From the NCBI GenBank assembly GCA_002687025.1, contig NYZG01000241.1, positions 1 to 18,414 of the forward strand: 18,414 nt of DNA, given 5' to 3'. Below, in pieces: positions 8,382 to 15,083 of the stretch; positions within the stretch are counted from its first letter, which is position 1, and each line of letters opens with the position of its first letter. The notes beneath the pieces were generated by a model. The model worked only from the letters and a program-made list of their open reading frames with translations. It did no database searches and was not told the origin of the DNA. The translations under genes were made by a program, and so were the position numbers. Origin of the DNA: Candidatus Poribacteria bacterium. GTDB taxonomy: Bacteria > Poribacteria > WGA-4E > GCA-2687025.

Positions 8382-8564
8382 GACGGTTCCCCGGGGCGTG
8401 GAAGATCGTCGAGTTCGCGGGAGGCCGAGCGGCCGGCCTGCGAGGACGCGCGATGCCCTGTGGAAGCGCCTGTACGGCGGGTTCAGGTGTTCTCGTAACT
8501 TGAAGGGTCGCGCGCCGGTATGATAGCATGGGTGGAATCGCCAGGCTCCGACGGGAGGCGCCGC
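8382..8564. promoter_or_regulatory. Divergent promoter region between the glucosidase gene and yggS
   Basis: This 183-nt intergenic stretch must drive both strands. Toward yggS, TATGAT at 8519-8524 (5 of 6 to the -10 consensus) would give a start near 8531, ahead of the GGGAGG at 8553. A matching -35 is weak: TTGAAG at 8500-8505 is spaced only 13 nt. No convincing promoter was found toward the glucosidase gene. Confidence 0.4.
8553..8558 (+). promoter_or_regulatory. Shine-Dalgarno fixing the yggS start
   Basis: GGGAGG lies 6 nt before GTG 8565. It favours this start over an upstream ATG at 8520, which would overlap the candidate -10 box. Confidence 0.65.
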
Positions 8565-9257
8565 GTGGACGACATCGGGAGCCGTTTCCAGGCGGCAACC
8601 GCGCGGGTCGCGGAGGCCGCTGTTCGAGTAGGGAGGGACCCCGCCGACGTCACCATCGTCGCGGTGTCGAAGCGCTTCCCCGCGTCATACGTCGAGGCGG
8701 CCGCGGCCGCGGGCGTGACGGACGTGGGCGAGAACCGCATCCAAGAGGCCGAACCCAAGATACAGGAAGTGACGGCGCCGGTACGGTGGCGCTTAGTCGG
8801 GAGCCTGCAGTCGAACAAGGCGCGGAGAGCCGTTAGCCTCTTCGACGCGATAGACTCGGTAGATTCGCCCCGACTGCTGCGCAGGCTGGACGCGCTGGCC
8901 CTCGAACAGGGCGTCGACGGCCCCGAGGCCCTCATACAGGTCAACGTGACGGGCGAGGCAACCAAGCACGGTGTCGCCCCCGGAGAGATAGAACCCCTAC
9001 TTGAAGCCGCCGAGGAATGCCGGGCAGTCCGCGTCGCCGGACTCATGACGATGGCGCCCTTCACCGAGGACGAATCAGTCGTCCGTGATTGCTTCCGACG
9101 CACACACGACCTGGCTCGCGGCATTGAGGCAATGGGACACCGACGCGCGTGCATGGACCAACTGTCCATGGGCATGACCGGCGATTTCGAGATCGCCATT
9201 GAGGAGGGCGCGACGATCGTCCGCCTCGGCACGGCGATCTTCGGACAGCGCCCGTAG
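8565..9257 (+). CDS. yggS: YggS/PLPBP family pyridoxal-phosphate-binding homeostasis protein
   Basis: A 230-residue single-domain PLP-barrel protein with no known catalytic activity. The family buffers PLP and affects amino-acid and vitamin B6 balance. The PLP lysine is Lys36 in IVAVSKRFP. Other family blocks are DVGENRIQEA, WRLVGSLQSNKARR, ALIQVNVTGEATKHG, VAGLMTMAPF, LSMGMTGDFEIAIEEGAT and RLGTAIFGQR. GTG 8565 gives the family's usual length, and a strong GGGAGG precedes it. It is the first gene of the plus-strand run and lies 20 nt before proC. The yggS-proC pairing is common across bacteria. Confidence 0.96.
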   Translation: MDDIGSRFQAATARVAEAAVRVGRDPADVTIVAVSKRFPASYVEAAAAAGVTDVGENRIQEAEPKIQEVTAPVRWRLVGSLQSNKARRAVSLFDAIDSVDSPRLLRRLDALALEQGVDGPEALIQVNVTGEATKHGVAPGEIEPLLEAAEECRAVRVAGLMTMAPFTEDESVVRDCFRRTHDLARGIEAMGHRRACMDQLSMGMTGDFEIAIEEGATIVRLGTAIFGQRP

Positions 9258-9277
9258 CACGATCCCGCGGAGTTGAG

Positions 9278-10102
9278 ATGTCGGCCGAACTCTCGTCACA
9301 GCGCGTTGGATTCATCGGCGTTGGTTTCATGGGCGAGGCGATTCTGCGCGGCGCAATCGCGGCTGGCGGCATCCTCCCCAAGAACGCGTGGGTGTACGAC
9401 ATCCGGCAGGACCACGCCGAAGCGGTCGCCGAGGGACACGGAGCGCGCGCGGCCGGATCTTACGGCGATCTGGTCCGCGAGGTGGATTGGGTCGTGTTCT
9501 CCGCAAAACCCCAGAACCTCGACGAGATACTGCCGCCCTTGGCCGACGCCCTGAGCCCTGGCCAGTGGGTACTGTCGATCGCGGCCGGCGTATCGACAGA
9601 ACGCCTGGCCGCGGGGCTTCCCGACGGGACGCCGGTCGTGCGAGTCATGCCGAATCTCGCGGCCTCCGTCGGCGAGGCGGCGACGGCAATCTGCGCGGGG
9701 GCCCGTGCCGACGACTCGCACACCGACCTGGCCGAGGAGCTGTTTGCCACAGTGGGCCGTACGGTTCGCGTCGAGGAGAAATACCTGGACGCCGTCACCG
9801 GCCTAAGTGGCAGTGGCCCGGCGTTCATGTTCCTCGCCATCGAGGCCATGGCCGACGCCGGCGTACAGATCGGGCTGACGTTCGAGCAGGCGTGCCTACT
9901 CGCCGCGCAGACCGCGCTCGGGGCGGCCAAGGTTGTCCAGGAGCGTGGAGTGCATCCGGCGGTGCTGAAGACGCAGGTCACCTCGCCGGGAGGGACAACT
10001 GCCGCGGGACTTCAGGAACTGGAGGCGGGAGCCGTTCGAGCTGCGTTCGCCGCGGCCGTGCGCGCCGCCGCGGAACGGTCCCGTGAGTTGGGTGGCGGAT
10101 GA
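9278..10102 (+). CDS. proC: Pyrroline-5-carboxylate reductase
   Basis: A 274-residue cytoplasmic enzyme making L-proline from pyrroline-5-carboxylate with NAD(P)H. The N-terminal Rossmann nucleotide site is VGFIGVGFMGEAILRG (10-25). The middle carries VVFSAKPQ (72-79) and VRVMPN (121-126). The C-terminal dimerisation and substrate domain has GLSGSGPAF (175-183) and VTSPGGTTAAGL (234-245), both family signatures. Length matches the family. ATG 9278 has GGAG at 9269-9272, 5 nt upstream. Its last codons overlap the start of the DivIVA-like gene by 4 nt (ATGA), which suggests translational coupling. Confidence 0.97.
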   Translation: MSAELSSQRVGFIGVGFMGEAILRGAIAAGGILPKNAWVYDIRQDHAEAVAEGHGARAAGSYGDLVREVDWVVFSAKPQNLDEILPPLADALSPGQWVLSIAAGVSTERLAAGLPDGTPVVRVMPNLAASVGEAATAICAGARADDSHTDLAEELFATVGRTVRVEEKYLDAVTGLSGSGPAFMFLAIEAMADAGVQIGLTFEQACLLAAQTALGAAKVVQERGVHPAVLKTQVTSPGGTTAAGLQELEAGAVRAAFAAAVRAAAERSRELGGG

Positions 10103-10665
10103 AGCTGACGCCCCTCGACATCTACCAGAAGGAGTTCCGGCGGAAGACGCTGAACGGCCTTGATCCCGAAGATGTCGAGCAGTTCCTGTTTCAGGTGGCC
10201 GAAGGGCTGGAGGCGCTCCTCCACGAGAACGCGCGGCTCACACAACGCCTCGCCAGCGGCGGGCCGGAACCTGCGGGCGAGGGGACCGATGTCGGGGAAG
10301 CGCCGACGCCACCGGAAGGGCGCCAGGAAGTCGACCAGGCCCGACAGGAGGCGCGCCGAATCGGCGACGAGGCGCGCGCGAAGGGGAAGGCCCTCGTCGA
10401 TGACGCCCGCGCGGAGGCCCAGAGAATACTCGACGCAGCGCAGGCGCGCGCCTCGCAGCCTGCCACCCATTCTTCCACACAGGCGCCGCGGCCCGACGCC
10501 CGGGCGCGGCAGTTCGCGCGCGAATATCAGGCGATGATCGTGAAGCATCTCGCGCAGGTCACCCACCATCTGGCGGACGAGGACGACCATCAAGACGACC
10601 CCGTCGTTGAGGAGCCTGCCGCCACGGACGAAGACCGGACGACCGAAGTCGGGACTCGCGCGTAG
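10099..10665 (+). CDS. DivIVA-domain coiled-coil protein
   Basis: A 188-residue protein starting MKLTPLDIYQKEFRRK and continuing LDPEDVEQFLFQVAEGLEAL, the membrane-curvature-sensing N-terminal DivIVA domain with its first coiled coil (about 1-50). A proline- and glutamate-rich linker follows (about 53-75), then a second charged coiled coil (76-118, EVDQARQEARRIGDEARAKG), and a helical stretch near 135-160 with a very acidic tail. DivIVA-type proteins mark poles and septa and organise division or growth. ATG 10099 overlaps the proC stop. The next gene starts 46 nt later. This position just before ileS-like and lspA matches the classical divIVA-ileS-lspA order, though SepF, YggT and YlmH are not present here. 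Confidence 0.92.
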   Translation: MKLTPLDIYQKEFRRKTLNGLDPEDVEQFLFQVAEGLEALLHENARLTQRLASGGPEPAGEGTDVGEAPTPPEGRQEVDQARQEARRIGDEARAKGKALVDDARAEAQRILDAAQARASQPATHSSTQAPRPDARARQFAREYQAMIVKHLAQVTHHLADEDDHQDDPVVEEPAATDEDRTTEVGTRA

Positions 10666-10711
10666 TGACATCCGCCGCCCACGGGGAATCGGCGACGACG
10701 GACAGAGGCCA

Positions 10712-13357
10712 ATGACCAAGCAACCCTCGTACGATGAATTCGCCGAAGCGCTACGAGCTTCCCTGAGCGACGAAGAGATCGTCCGATTCTGGACCGACGG
10801 CGACCTTCTCGCCCAGTTGCGCCAGAAGAACAAGGGGCGCCAGAAGCAGGTCATCCACGACATCCCACGCCGGCCCCAGTCGGATGCGTCGCCACACGAC
10901 CTGGCGCACCGCGTCCTGAAGGACATCTACTTCAAGGCCGCGGCTCTGATGGGCTACAACGTCTCCTACACGCCCAGTTGGAACCTGTTCGACCCGTGCG
11001 CCGAGACGGTCACCGCGCAGCAGACCCGCGAGAAGGGATCCGCCGCCGACGCGGTAGACGTCCGCCGACGTTGCAAGACGCAGGTCGGCGACCGCATGCA
11101 GGCGGAGAAGGAGCTGCTACAGCGGCTCGGGATATTCGCTGACTGGCGTGGCATCCGGCCGCATCTGGAGGCCCGTTACGAGGCGCGTCTTCTCGACGGC
11201 TTCGGCGCCCTGATGGAACAGGGGTTCCTGACGAAGGACTCCAAGCCGAGCTACTGGTGCGTCGAGTGCCAGACGATCCTCACCGCCGACGAGTTGGTGC
11301 ACCGGCCGCGTAAGTCGGCTGCGGCGTACGTCAGGTTCCCCGTGCGCGCAGGCTTGGAGCGGCTTGGCGTAAACGTCAGCCTCATGGTCTGGGTGGTCGA
11401 GCTGTGGGCGCTGCCCGCTGGCATCGCCGTCGCGCTGCCCAGGGAAGGCTCGTACGTCGCCGTGGACTACGAGGGCGATATTCTCATCATCGAGGAGGAG
11501 ACCGCGCAGAGCGTCCTCGAGAGCGCGGATCTGCCCATCATCGAGCGACTCGACGCCTCCGAGCTGCTCGAATGCACCTGCAGCCATCCGCTCGTCGATG
11601 TCGAGCTACCGGTCGTCCACTGCCAGATGAACGGGTCGCCCCGACGCGGCACCGGGCTGTTCCTGGCCGTCCCAGGACACAACCAGGACGACTACGTGGT
11701 GCGGTTGGAGCACAACTACCGCATCGTTTCCATTATCGACGACGACGGACGCCTTACCGAGGACGCCGAGGCCTACTGCGGGTTGGGCGTGTTCGACGCG
11801 TCCCAGCACATCGCCCTGCACCTGGACAACCTCGGCTACTTGATGCTCGCGGACCCGGTGGAGTTGCCGTACCCGCACTGCTGGACCTGCGAAAGCCCGG
11901 CCGTGTTCAGACCCGCGGACCAGTGGATGTTCGACCCGGCCAGGAAACGGCTGGCCGCCCGCGCGGCGCAGGCGTTGCAGGGCATCGACTGCTTCCCGGC
12001 CGGCTACCGAGACGAACTCGTCGAGCGTGTGGGCTCGCAGCAGGAATGGTGCGCGTCGCGACAGCGCGTCTGGGGGCTCCCCGTCCCGGCGTTCTACTGC
12101 CAGAAGTGCGGCGAGCAACTCGAAGTCGAGCGGTCCGTAAAGGCAGCGCGCGACTTCATCAGCCACAAGGGCACCGACGCCTGGTTCCCCGCGAAAGCCG
12201 ACGACATCCTCGCCAACGACGTCATCTGCGCCGGATGCGGCGCAAGAGAGTTCCGCAAGGACACGAGCATCGTCGACCCGCGCATGGCGACGCTCCTCAC
12301 GACACTCCTCAATATGGAGGGGCGACGCGAGACCGCGGCCGTAGGCGACATATACATCGAACAGACCGACCGCGCCGAGGCGTGGCTTGGGCGCCTCTTG
12401 CTCGCCCTCTACGCGACGAAGGAGCACTTCCCGACACAATTCCTCCACGTGTGCGACGCCCGAGCCCAGGCGGGGCCCGAAGAACTGCTGGAGCGAAAGT
12501 CGCTCTCCTCGCTGCTCGACAACACCGCGGGTGGGTCCGACATGCTGCGCCTGCTCGTGCTATCTGAGGAAGAGGACGCGGGTGACTCGGATGCGCAGGC
12601 CCTCGAACGCGTTGCCGGTGTCTACGATGCCCTATGCGACACGCTGTGCAGACTGGCATACACGACGCGCGACGCCGCCCGGATGGTGAAGACCACCGCG
12701 CCCCCGCCGGCGATGACCCGCATGTTCGCGGCGCACTTCGAGACGACACGACACGACATCGTCCGCGCGTTCCGCGAGTACGACTTCGCCGCCGCATGGG
12801 CCGGCGTCCGGTCCCTCCGCGAGGACATCGACGGATTGCGCGTCACCGTCGACGAGATGGAAGACACCGACGAGTGCGAGCTGGGACAGGCCGACCGGAT
12901 GAAGTCGATGCTGCGTGAGTGGGGATTACAGTACCTGAAGCTCTGCACGCCGTTCGTGCCGATGCTCGCCGAACACGTGTGGCGCGAAGGCTACGGGGCC
13001 CCCGATGCCGAGAGCATATTCCTCTCCGAGTGGGCTCTGCCGACCAACGCGAATGCCAGACGTCGACCCGAGTTGCCGCCGGTTGAGGAATCCGCGCCCT
13101 ACAGGCCCTGGATGGACGCGGCAACGGACATGCGGACGCGTGTCGAGTCTCGGCAGCGTAGACCCCGCAAGGCGGTGTTGATCGTCCAGGATGCCGAGAC
13201 GCTCGAATCGATCACGCAGACTGAGGAGGATCTGTCCGCCTTTGTGGGTGTCCCGGTCAAAGTGGTCGCCGCCGCGGACGTTACAGAGGACGATCTCAAG
13301 CGGGACGTCGTCAGGACCAAGCTCGTAGCGCCCCCCGGCGCCGAGGGGCAGGTATGA
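10712..13357 (+). CDS. IleRS-derived protein without HIGH and KMSKS motifs (probable pseudoenzyme)
   Basis: An 881-residue intact frame that follows isoleucyl-tRNA synthetase from end to end but lacks its catalytic signatures. N-terminal EEIVRFWTDGDLLAQL matches the FWxxxxIFxK region. The HIGH slot, set by VLKDI (68-72), reads Ser60-Pro-His-Asp63. WDCHGLP becomes WNLFDPC (90-96). In the CP1 editing domain, TTTPWTLPAN becomes VVELWALPAG (228-237), while GTGxxxxxPGHxxDDY (313-328) survives. Core zinc-type cysteines remain (C183/C186 with C390/C393; C463/C466 with C506/C509). SRQRVWG (449-455) remains. DVWFDSG becomes DPRMATL (522-528), GSDQHRGWF becomes QTDRAEAWL (551-559), and KMSKS becomes LERKS (593-597). 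The helical anticodon-binding domain is clear (about 625-780). The C-terminal zinc finger of many bacterial IleRS is absent. ATG 10712 is chosen for alignment and AGAGG 10704-10708, though that spacing is only 3 nt. The stop overlaps lspA. It is almost certainly not an active synthetase; a tRNA- or ribosome-related binding role is a guess. Confidence 0.9.
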   Translation: MTKQPSYDEFAEALRASLSDEEIVRFWTDGDLLAQLRQKNKGRQKQVIHDIPRRPQSDASPHDLAHRVLKDIYFKAAALMGYNVSYTPSWNLFDPCAETVTAQQTREKGSAADAVDVRRRCKTQVGDRMQAEKELLQRLGIFADWRGIRPHLEARYEARLLDGFGALMEQGFLTKDSKPSYWCVECQTILTADELVHRPRKSAAAYVRFPVRAGLERLGVNVSLMVWVVELWALPAGIAVALPREGSYVAVDYEGDILIIEEETAQSVLESADLPIIERLDASELLECTCSHPLVDVELPVVHCQMNGSPRRGTGLFLAVPGHNQDDYVVRLEHNYRIVSIIDDDGRLTEDAEAYCGLGVFDASQHIALHLDNLGYLMLADPVELPYPHCWTCESPAVFRPADQWMFDPARKRLAARAAQALQGIDCFPAGYRDELVERVGSQQEWCASRQRVWGLPVPAFYCQKCGEQLEVERSVKAARDFISHKGTDAWFPAKADDILANDVICAGCGAREFRKDTSIVDPRMATLLTTLLNMEGRRETAAVGDIYIEQTDRAEAWLGRLLLALYATKEHFPTQFLHVCDARAQAGPEELLERKSLSSLLDNTAGGSDMLRLLVLSEEEDAGDSDAQALERVAGVYDALCDTLCRLAYTTRDAARMVKTTAPPPAMTRMFAAHFETTRHDIVRAFREYDFAAAWAGVRSLREDIDGLRVTVDEMEDTDECELGQADRMKSMLREWGLQYLKLCTPFVPMLAEHVWREGYGAPDAESIFLSEWALPTNANARRRPELPPVEESAPYRPWMDAATDMRTRVESRQRRPRKAVLIVQDAETLESITQTEEDLSAFVGVPVKVVAAADVTEDDLKRDVVRTKLVAPPGAEGQV

Positions 13358-13929
13358 GCGCGGACACTGACACTCCTGTCGCGGGTCGAGCGCTGGCGCC
13401 CCACGCATTCGTCGTGGTCCTCGCCGTGTTGCTCGTGGTCGCCGATCAGTGGACGAAGCACTCGATTGTAGACCTGTTCGCTGCTCGCGGCATAGAACTG
13501 CCGGTGGCGTTCCAACACGTCGACCCGATACCGATGATGGGCGGCATCTTTCACCTGCGGATACAGGAGAACACCGGCGGCGCATTCTCGGTGTTGTCCG
13601 GGCCCGGCCGCGTTAGCGTGTTCTTGCTCGTGACGTCCGTGCTCGCGCTGGGATTCATCGGATGGTACTACTGGTCGTACCGGGACAGCCCCTGGATGAG
13701 ACTCGCGCTGGCGTTCATCGCCGGGGGCGCCGTCGGCAACCTGATCGACCGTGTCCGTCTGCGGTACGTCGTGGACTTCATCGACGTCGATATCGGGGCG
13801 TACCAGTGGCCGTTCTTCAACCTGGCGGATATGTTCATCTGCACCGGCGCCGGCATGCTCGCGGCGTACATCATCCGGTATCGACGGCAGCCGGAGCCCG
13901 AGCCAGAGCCGGCCGACGGTGAGACGTAG
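13354..13929 (+). CDS. lspA: Lipoprotein signal peptidase (signal peptidase II)
   Basis: A 191-residue inner-membrane aspartyl protease that removes the signal peptide of diacylglyceryl-modified prolipoproteins. Four hydrophobic segments are visible (about 17-33, 86-108, 115-130, 157-175). The family blocks are VADQWTK (29-35), QENTGGAFS (71-79), GGAVGNLIDRV (124-134), VVDFIDV (139-145) and FNLADMFI (155-162). The catalytic pair is Asp141 and Asp159. The protein is slightly longer than usual, through an N-terminal extension and a C-terminal run of Pro-Glu repeats (PEPEPEPADGE). ATG 13354 overlaps the stop of the ileS-like gene (ATGA), so the two are likely translationally coupled. Confidence 0.96.
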   Translation: MSADTDTPVAGRALAPHAFVVVLAVLLVVADQWTKHSIVDLFAARGIELPVAFQHVDPIPMMGGIFHLRIQENTGGAFSVLSGPGRVSVFLLVTSVLALGFIGWYYWSYRDSPWMRLALAFIAGGAVGNLIDRVRLRYVVDFIDVDIGAYQWPFFNLADMFICTGAGMLAAYIIRYRRQPEPEPEPADGET

Positions 13930-13938
13930 GGCGCTAGC

Positions 13939-14442
13939 GTGAAGACGGTTCAGACATCTCCGACACGCCTCGACGGGCGCCCGCTTGCGCTGCTTGCGCT
14001 GCTGCTCCTCGCGTGGACGACGACCGCTCACGCTCAGGCGCCGCCCCCGTTGCCCGCCCCTGACCTGTCCGCTCCGAGGCCGACCGATCCGGTCGAGGCG
14101 GCCGCGCCCCCTGGGGAGTCCGCTCTCCGCCGTTTCGAAATCGTGACGTTGACAGCACTGCCCTTCACGGCGATCCACAGCTTCCTGATCGTCAAGAGCG
14201 TGCGCGTCGTGAGCGCGGGCAACCTGAGCGCGGGCGTCGAGGGCAACGACTGGAACATCGTTGGCGCCAGCGCCGCCGGACTGGCGATCGGCATCGGGCT
14301 GTACGATTACTGGCGGATGCGCGGCCGGGACCGCAACGAGCCGCTGCTTCCCGCGCCGCCTCCGCCGACAAATCTGATGGAACCGGTGACGCGCGCTCCG
14401 CGCTGGAGCGCGCCGTTGGCGTCGTTTACCGTCATGTTCTAG
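13939..14442 (+). CDS. Hypothetical exported/membrane protein
   Basis: 167 residues from GTG 13939, with AGGG about 7 nt upstream; not recognised. The N-terminus looks like a signal peptide (a leucine-rich core about 16-26 and an AHA-QA cleavage-like site near 32). A proline- and alanine-rich stretch follows (34-60). Two hydrophobic segments are seen, near 67-88 (FEIVTLTALPFTAIHSFLIV) and 104-121 (WNIVGASAAGLAIGIGLY), and then a basic, proline-rich tail. It begins 9 nt after lspA in the same run, so it is probably co-expressed and envelope-located. High proline and alanine content keeps confidence moderate, but spacing and topology argue that it is real. Confidence 0.7.
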   Translation: MKTVQTSPTRLDGRPLALLALLLLAWTTTAHAQAPPPLPAPDLSAPRPTDPVEAAAPPGESALRRFEIVTLTALPFTAIHSFLIVKSVRVVSAGNLSAGVEGNDWNIVGASAAGLAIGIGLYDYWRMRGRDRNEPLLPAPPPPTNLMEPVTRAPRWSAPLASFTVMF

Positions 14443-14463
14443 CCCAACGGCGTGGGGTCGACT

Positions 14464-14679
14464 ATGGCGCGCGATACGCCTGATGGCGTGAAAGGCCGGT
14501 ACACCGTCGTGGGTGGCCCGCGTGACAAGCCGCGCGAGCGATTCACCGTGCGCGTCGAGGTGCGCGAGCCGAACGCCGACGACCTTTGGCTCCAGCAGGC
14601 CGCGCGCCGCAGGCGGCTCGTGCTGGGCATCGTCGCCGTGACCGTAGTGATAGCGTTCCTCTTCATGTGGGTACTCTGA
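14464..14679 (+). CDS. Hypothetical small single-pass membrane protein
   Basis: 71 residues from ATG 14464, with GGGG (14454-14457) 6 nt upstream; an in-frame GTG at 14452 is possible. The first 45 residues are hydrophilic (GRYTVVGGPRDKPRERFTV). A basic patch ARRRR precedes one C-terminal hydrophobic segment (LVLGIVAVTVVIAFLFMWVL) that ends the protein. This topology suggests a tail-anchored or N-in/C-out protein with most of its mass in the cytoplasm. No family recognised. It sits 21 nt after the previous gene and 20 nt before the next. Confidence 0.65.
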   Translation: MARDTPDGVKGRYTVVGGPRDKPRERFTVRVEVREPNADDLWLQQAARRRRLVLGIVAVTVVIAFLFMWVL

Positions 14680-14699
14680 GCATCGAGCGGGGGAGACGA

Positions 14700-15053
14700 A
14701 TGGCCGAGCGTCCGACACTAGAGCAGGTCACCGAGTGGGTGAACTTCGAAAGGCGAGACGAACTGCTCGCCGCGGACATGACCGGCATGGTGATGACTGG
14801 GGCGGAGCTGTGGGGCGGCAACTTGAGCGGTCTGAACTTCAGAGACTGTGTCTTCAGCGGCGCCAATCTCTTCGGCAGCGACATGCGCGAGGCCGACCTG
14901 CGCGGAGCCAGCTTGGTCGGCGCCGATCTCCACCGCACCAATCTCCGAGGGGCCATCTACGACGACAAGACCCAGCTCCCGCCGGAATTCCCAACAGAAG
15001 ACCGTGGGCTGATCCACGAGCGGGACCTCCCCGACGAAGAACCCAACGACTGA
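14700..15053 (+). CDS. Pentapeptide-repeat protein
   Basis: 117 residues from ATG 14700, with GGGAG (14691-14695) 4 nt upstream. Residues about 25-84 are roughly twelve consecutive five-residue repeats of the A(D/N)LxG type (ADMTG, AELWG, GNLSG, ANLFG, ADLRG, ASLVG, ADLHR, TNLRG), forming a short right-handed quadrilateral beta-helix. They are followed by AIYDDKTQLPPEFP, the typical closing segment, and an acidic tail. A short helical cap (1-22) precedes the repeats. Function of such short repeat proteins is generally unknown; DNA-gyrase protection by DNA mimicry is known only for longer, dimeric members and is not implied here. No signal peptide, so probably cytoplasmic. Confidence 0.9.
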   Translation: MAERPTLEQVTEWVNFERRDELLAADMTGMVMTGAELWGGNLSGLNFRDCVFSGANLFGSDMREADLRGASLVGADLHRTNLRGAIYDDKTQLPPEFPTEDRGLIHERDLPDEEPND

Positions 15054-15083
15054 TGCGCCTCCAAACACCTGCCGCCCCGTAGC

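Noticed and set aside
8500..8505. TTGAAG as -35 box for yggS
   Set aside because: It is only 13 nt from the TATGAT -10 candidate, too short for a sigma-70 promoter.
10607..10711. N-terminal extension of the ileS-like frame overlapping the DivIVA-like gene
   Set aside because: The 35 extra residues are basic and unlike IleRS; ATG 10712 fits both alignment and gene spacing.
11404..12567. Long plus-strand frame inside the ileS-like gene
   Set aside because: Arginine-rich +1 shadow; the ileS-like frame aligns to IleRS throughout.
10712..13357. Annotating the ileS-like gene as a working isoleucyl-tRNA synthetase
   Set aside because: Loss of HIGH, KMSKS, WDCHGLP, DVWFDSG and GSDQHRGWF together is incompatible with adenylation as known for class I synthetases.
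13099..14718. Long minus-strand open frame opposite lspA and its neighbours
   Set aside because: It spans several well-supported plus-strand genes, has low-complexity Arg/His/Gln composition and no recognisable domain.
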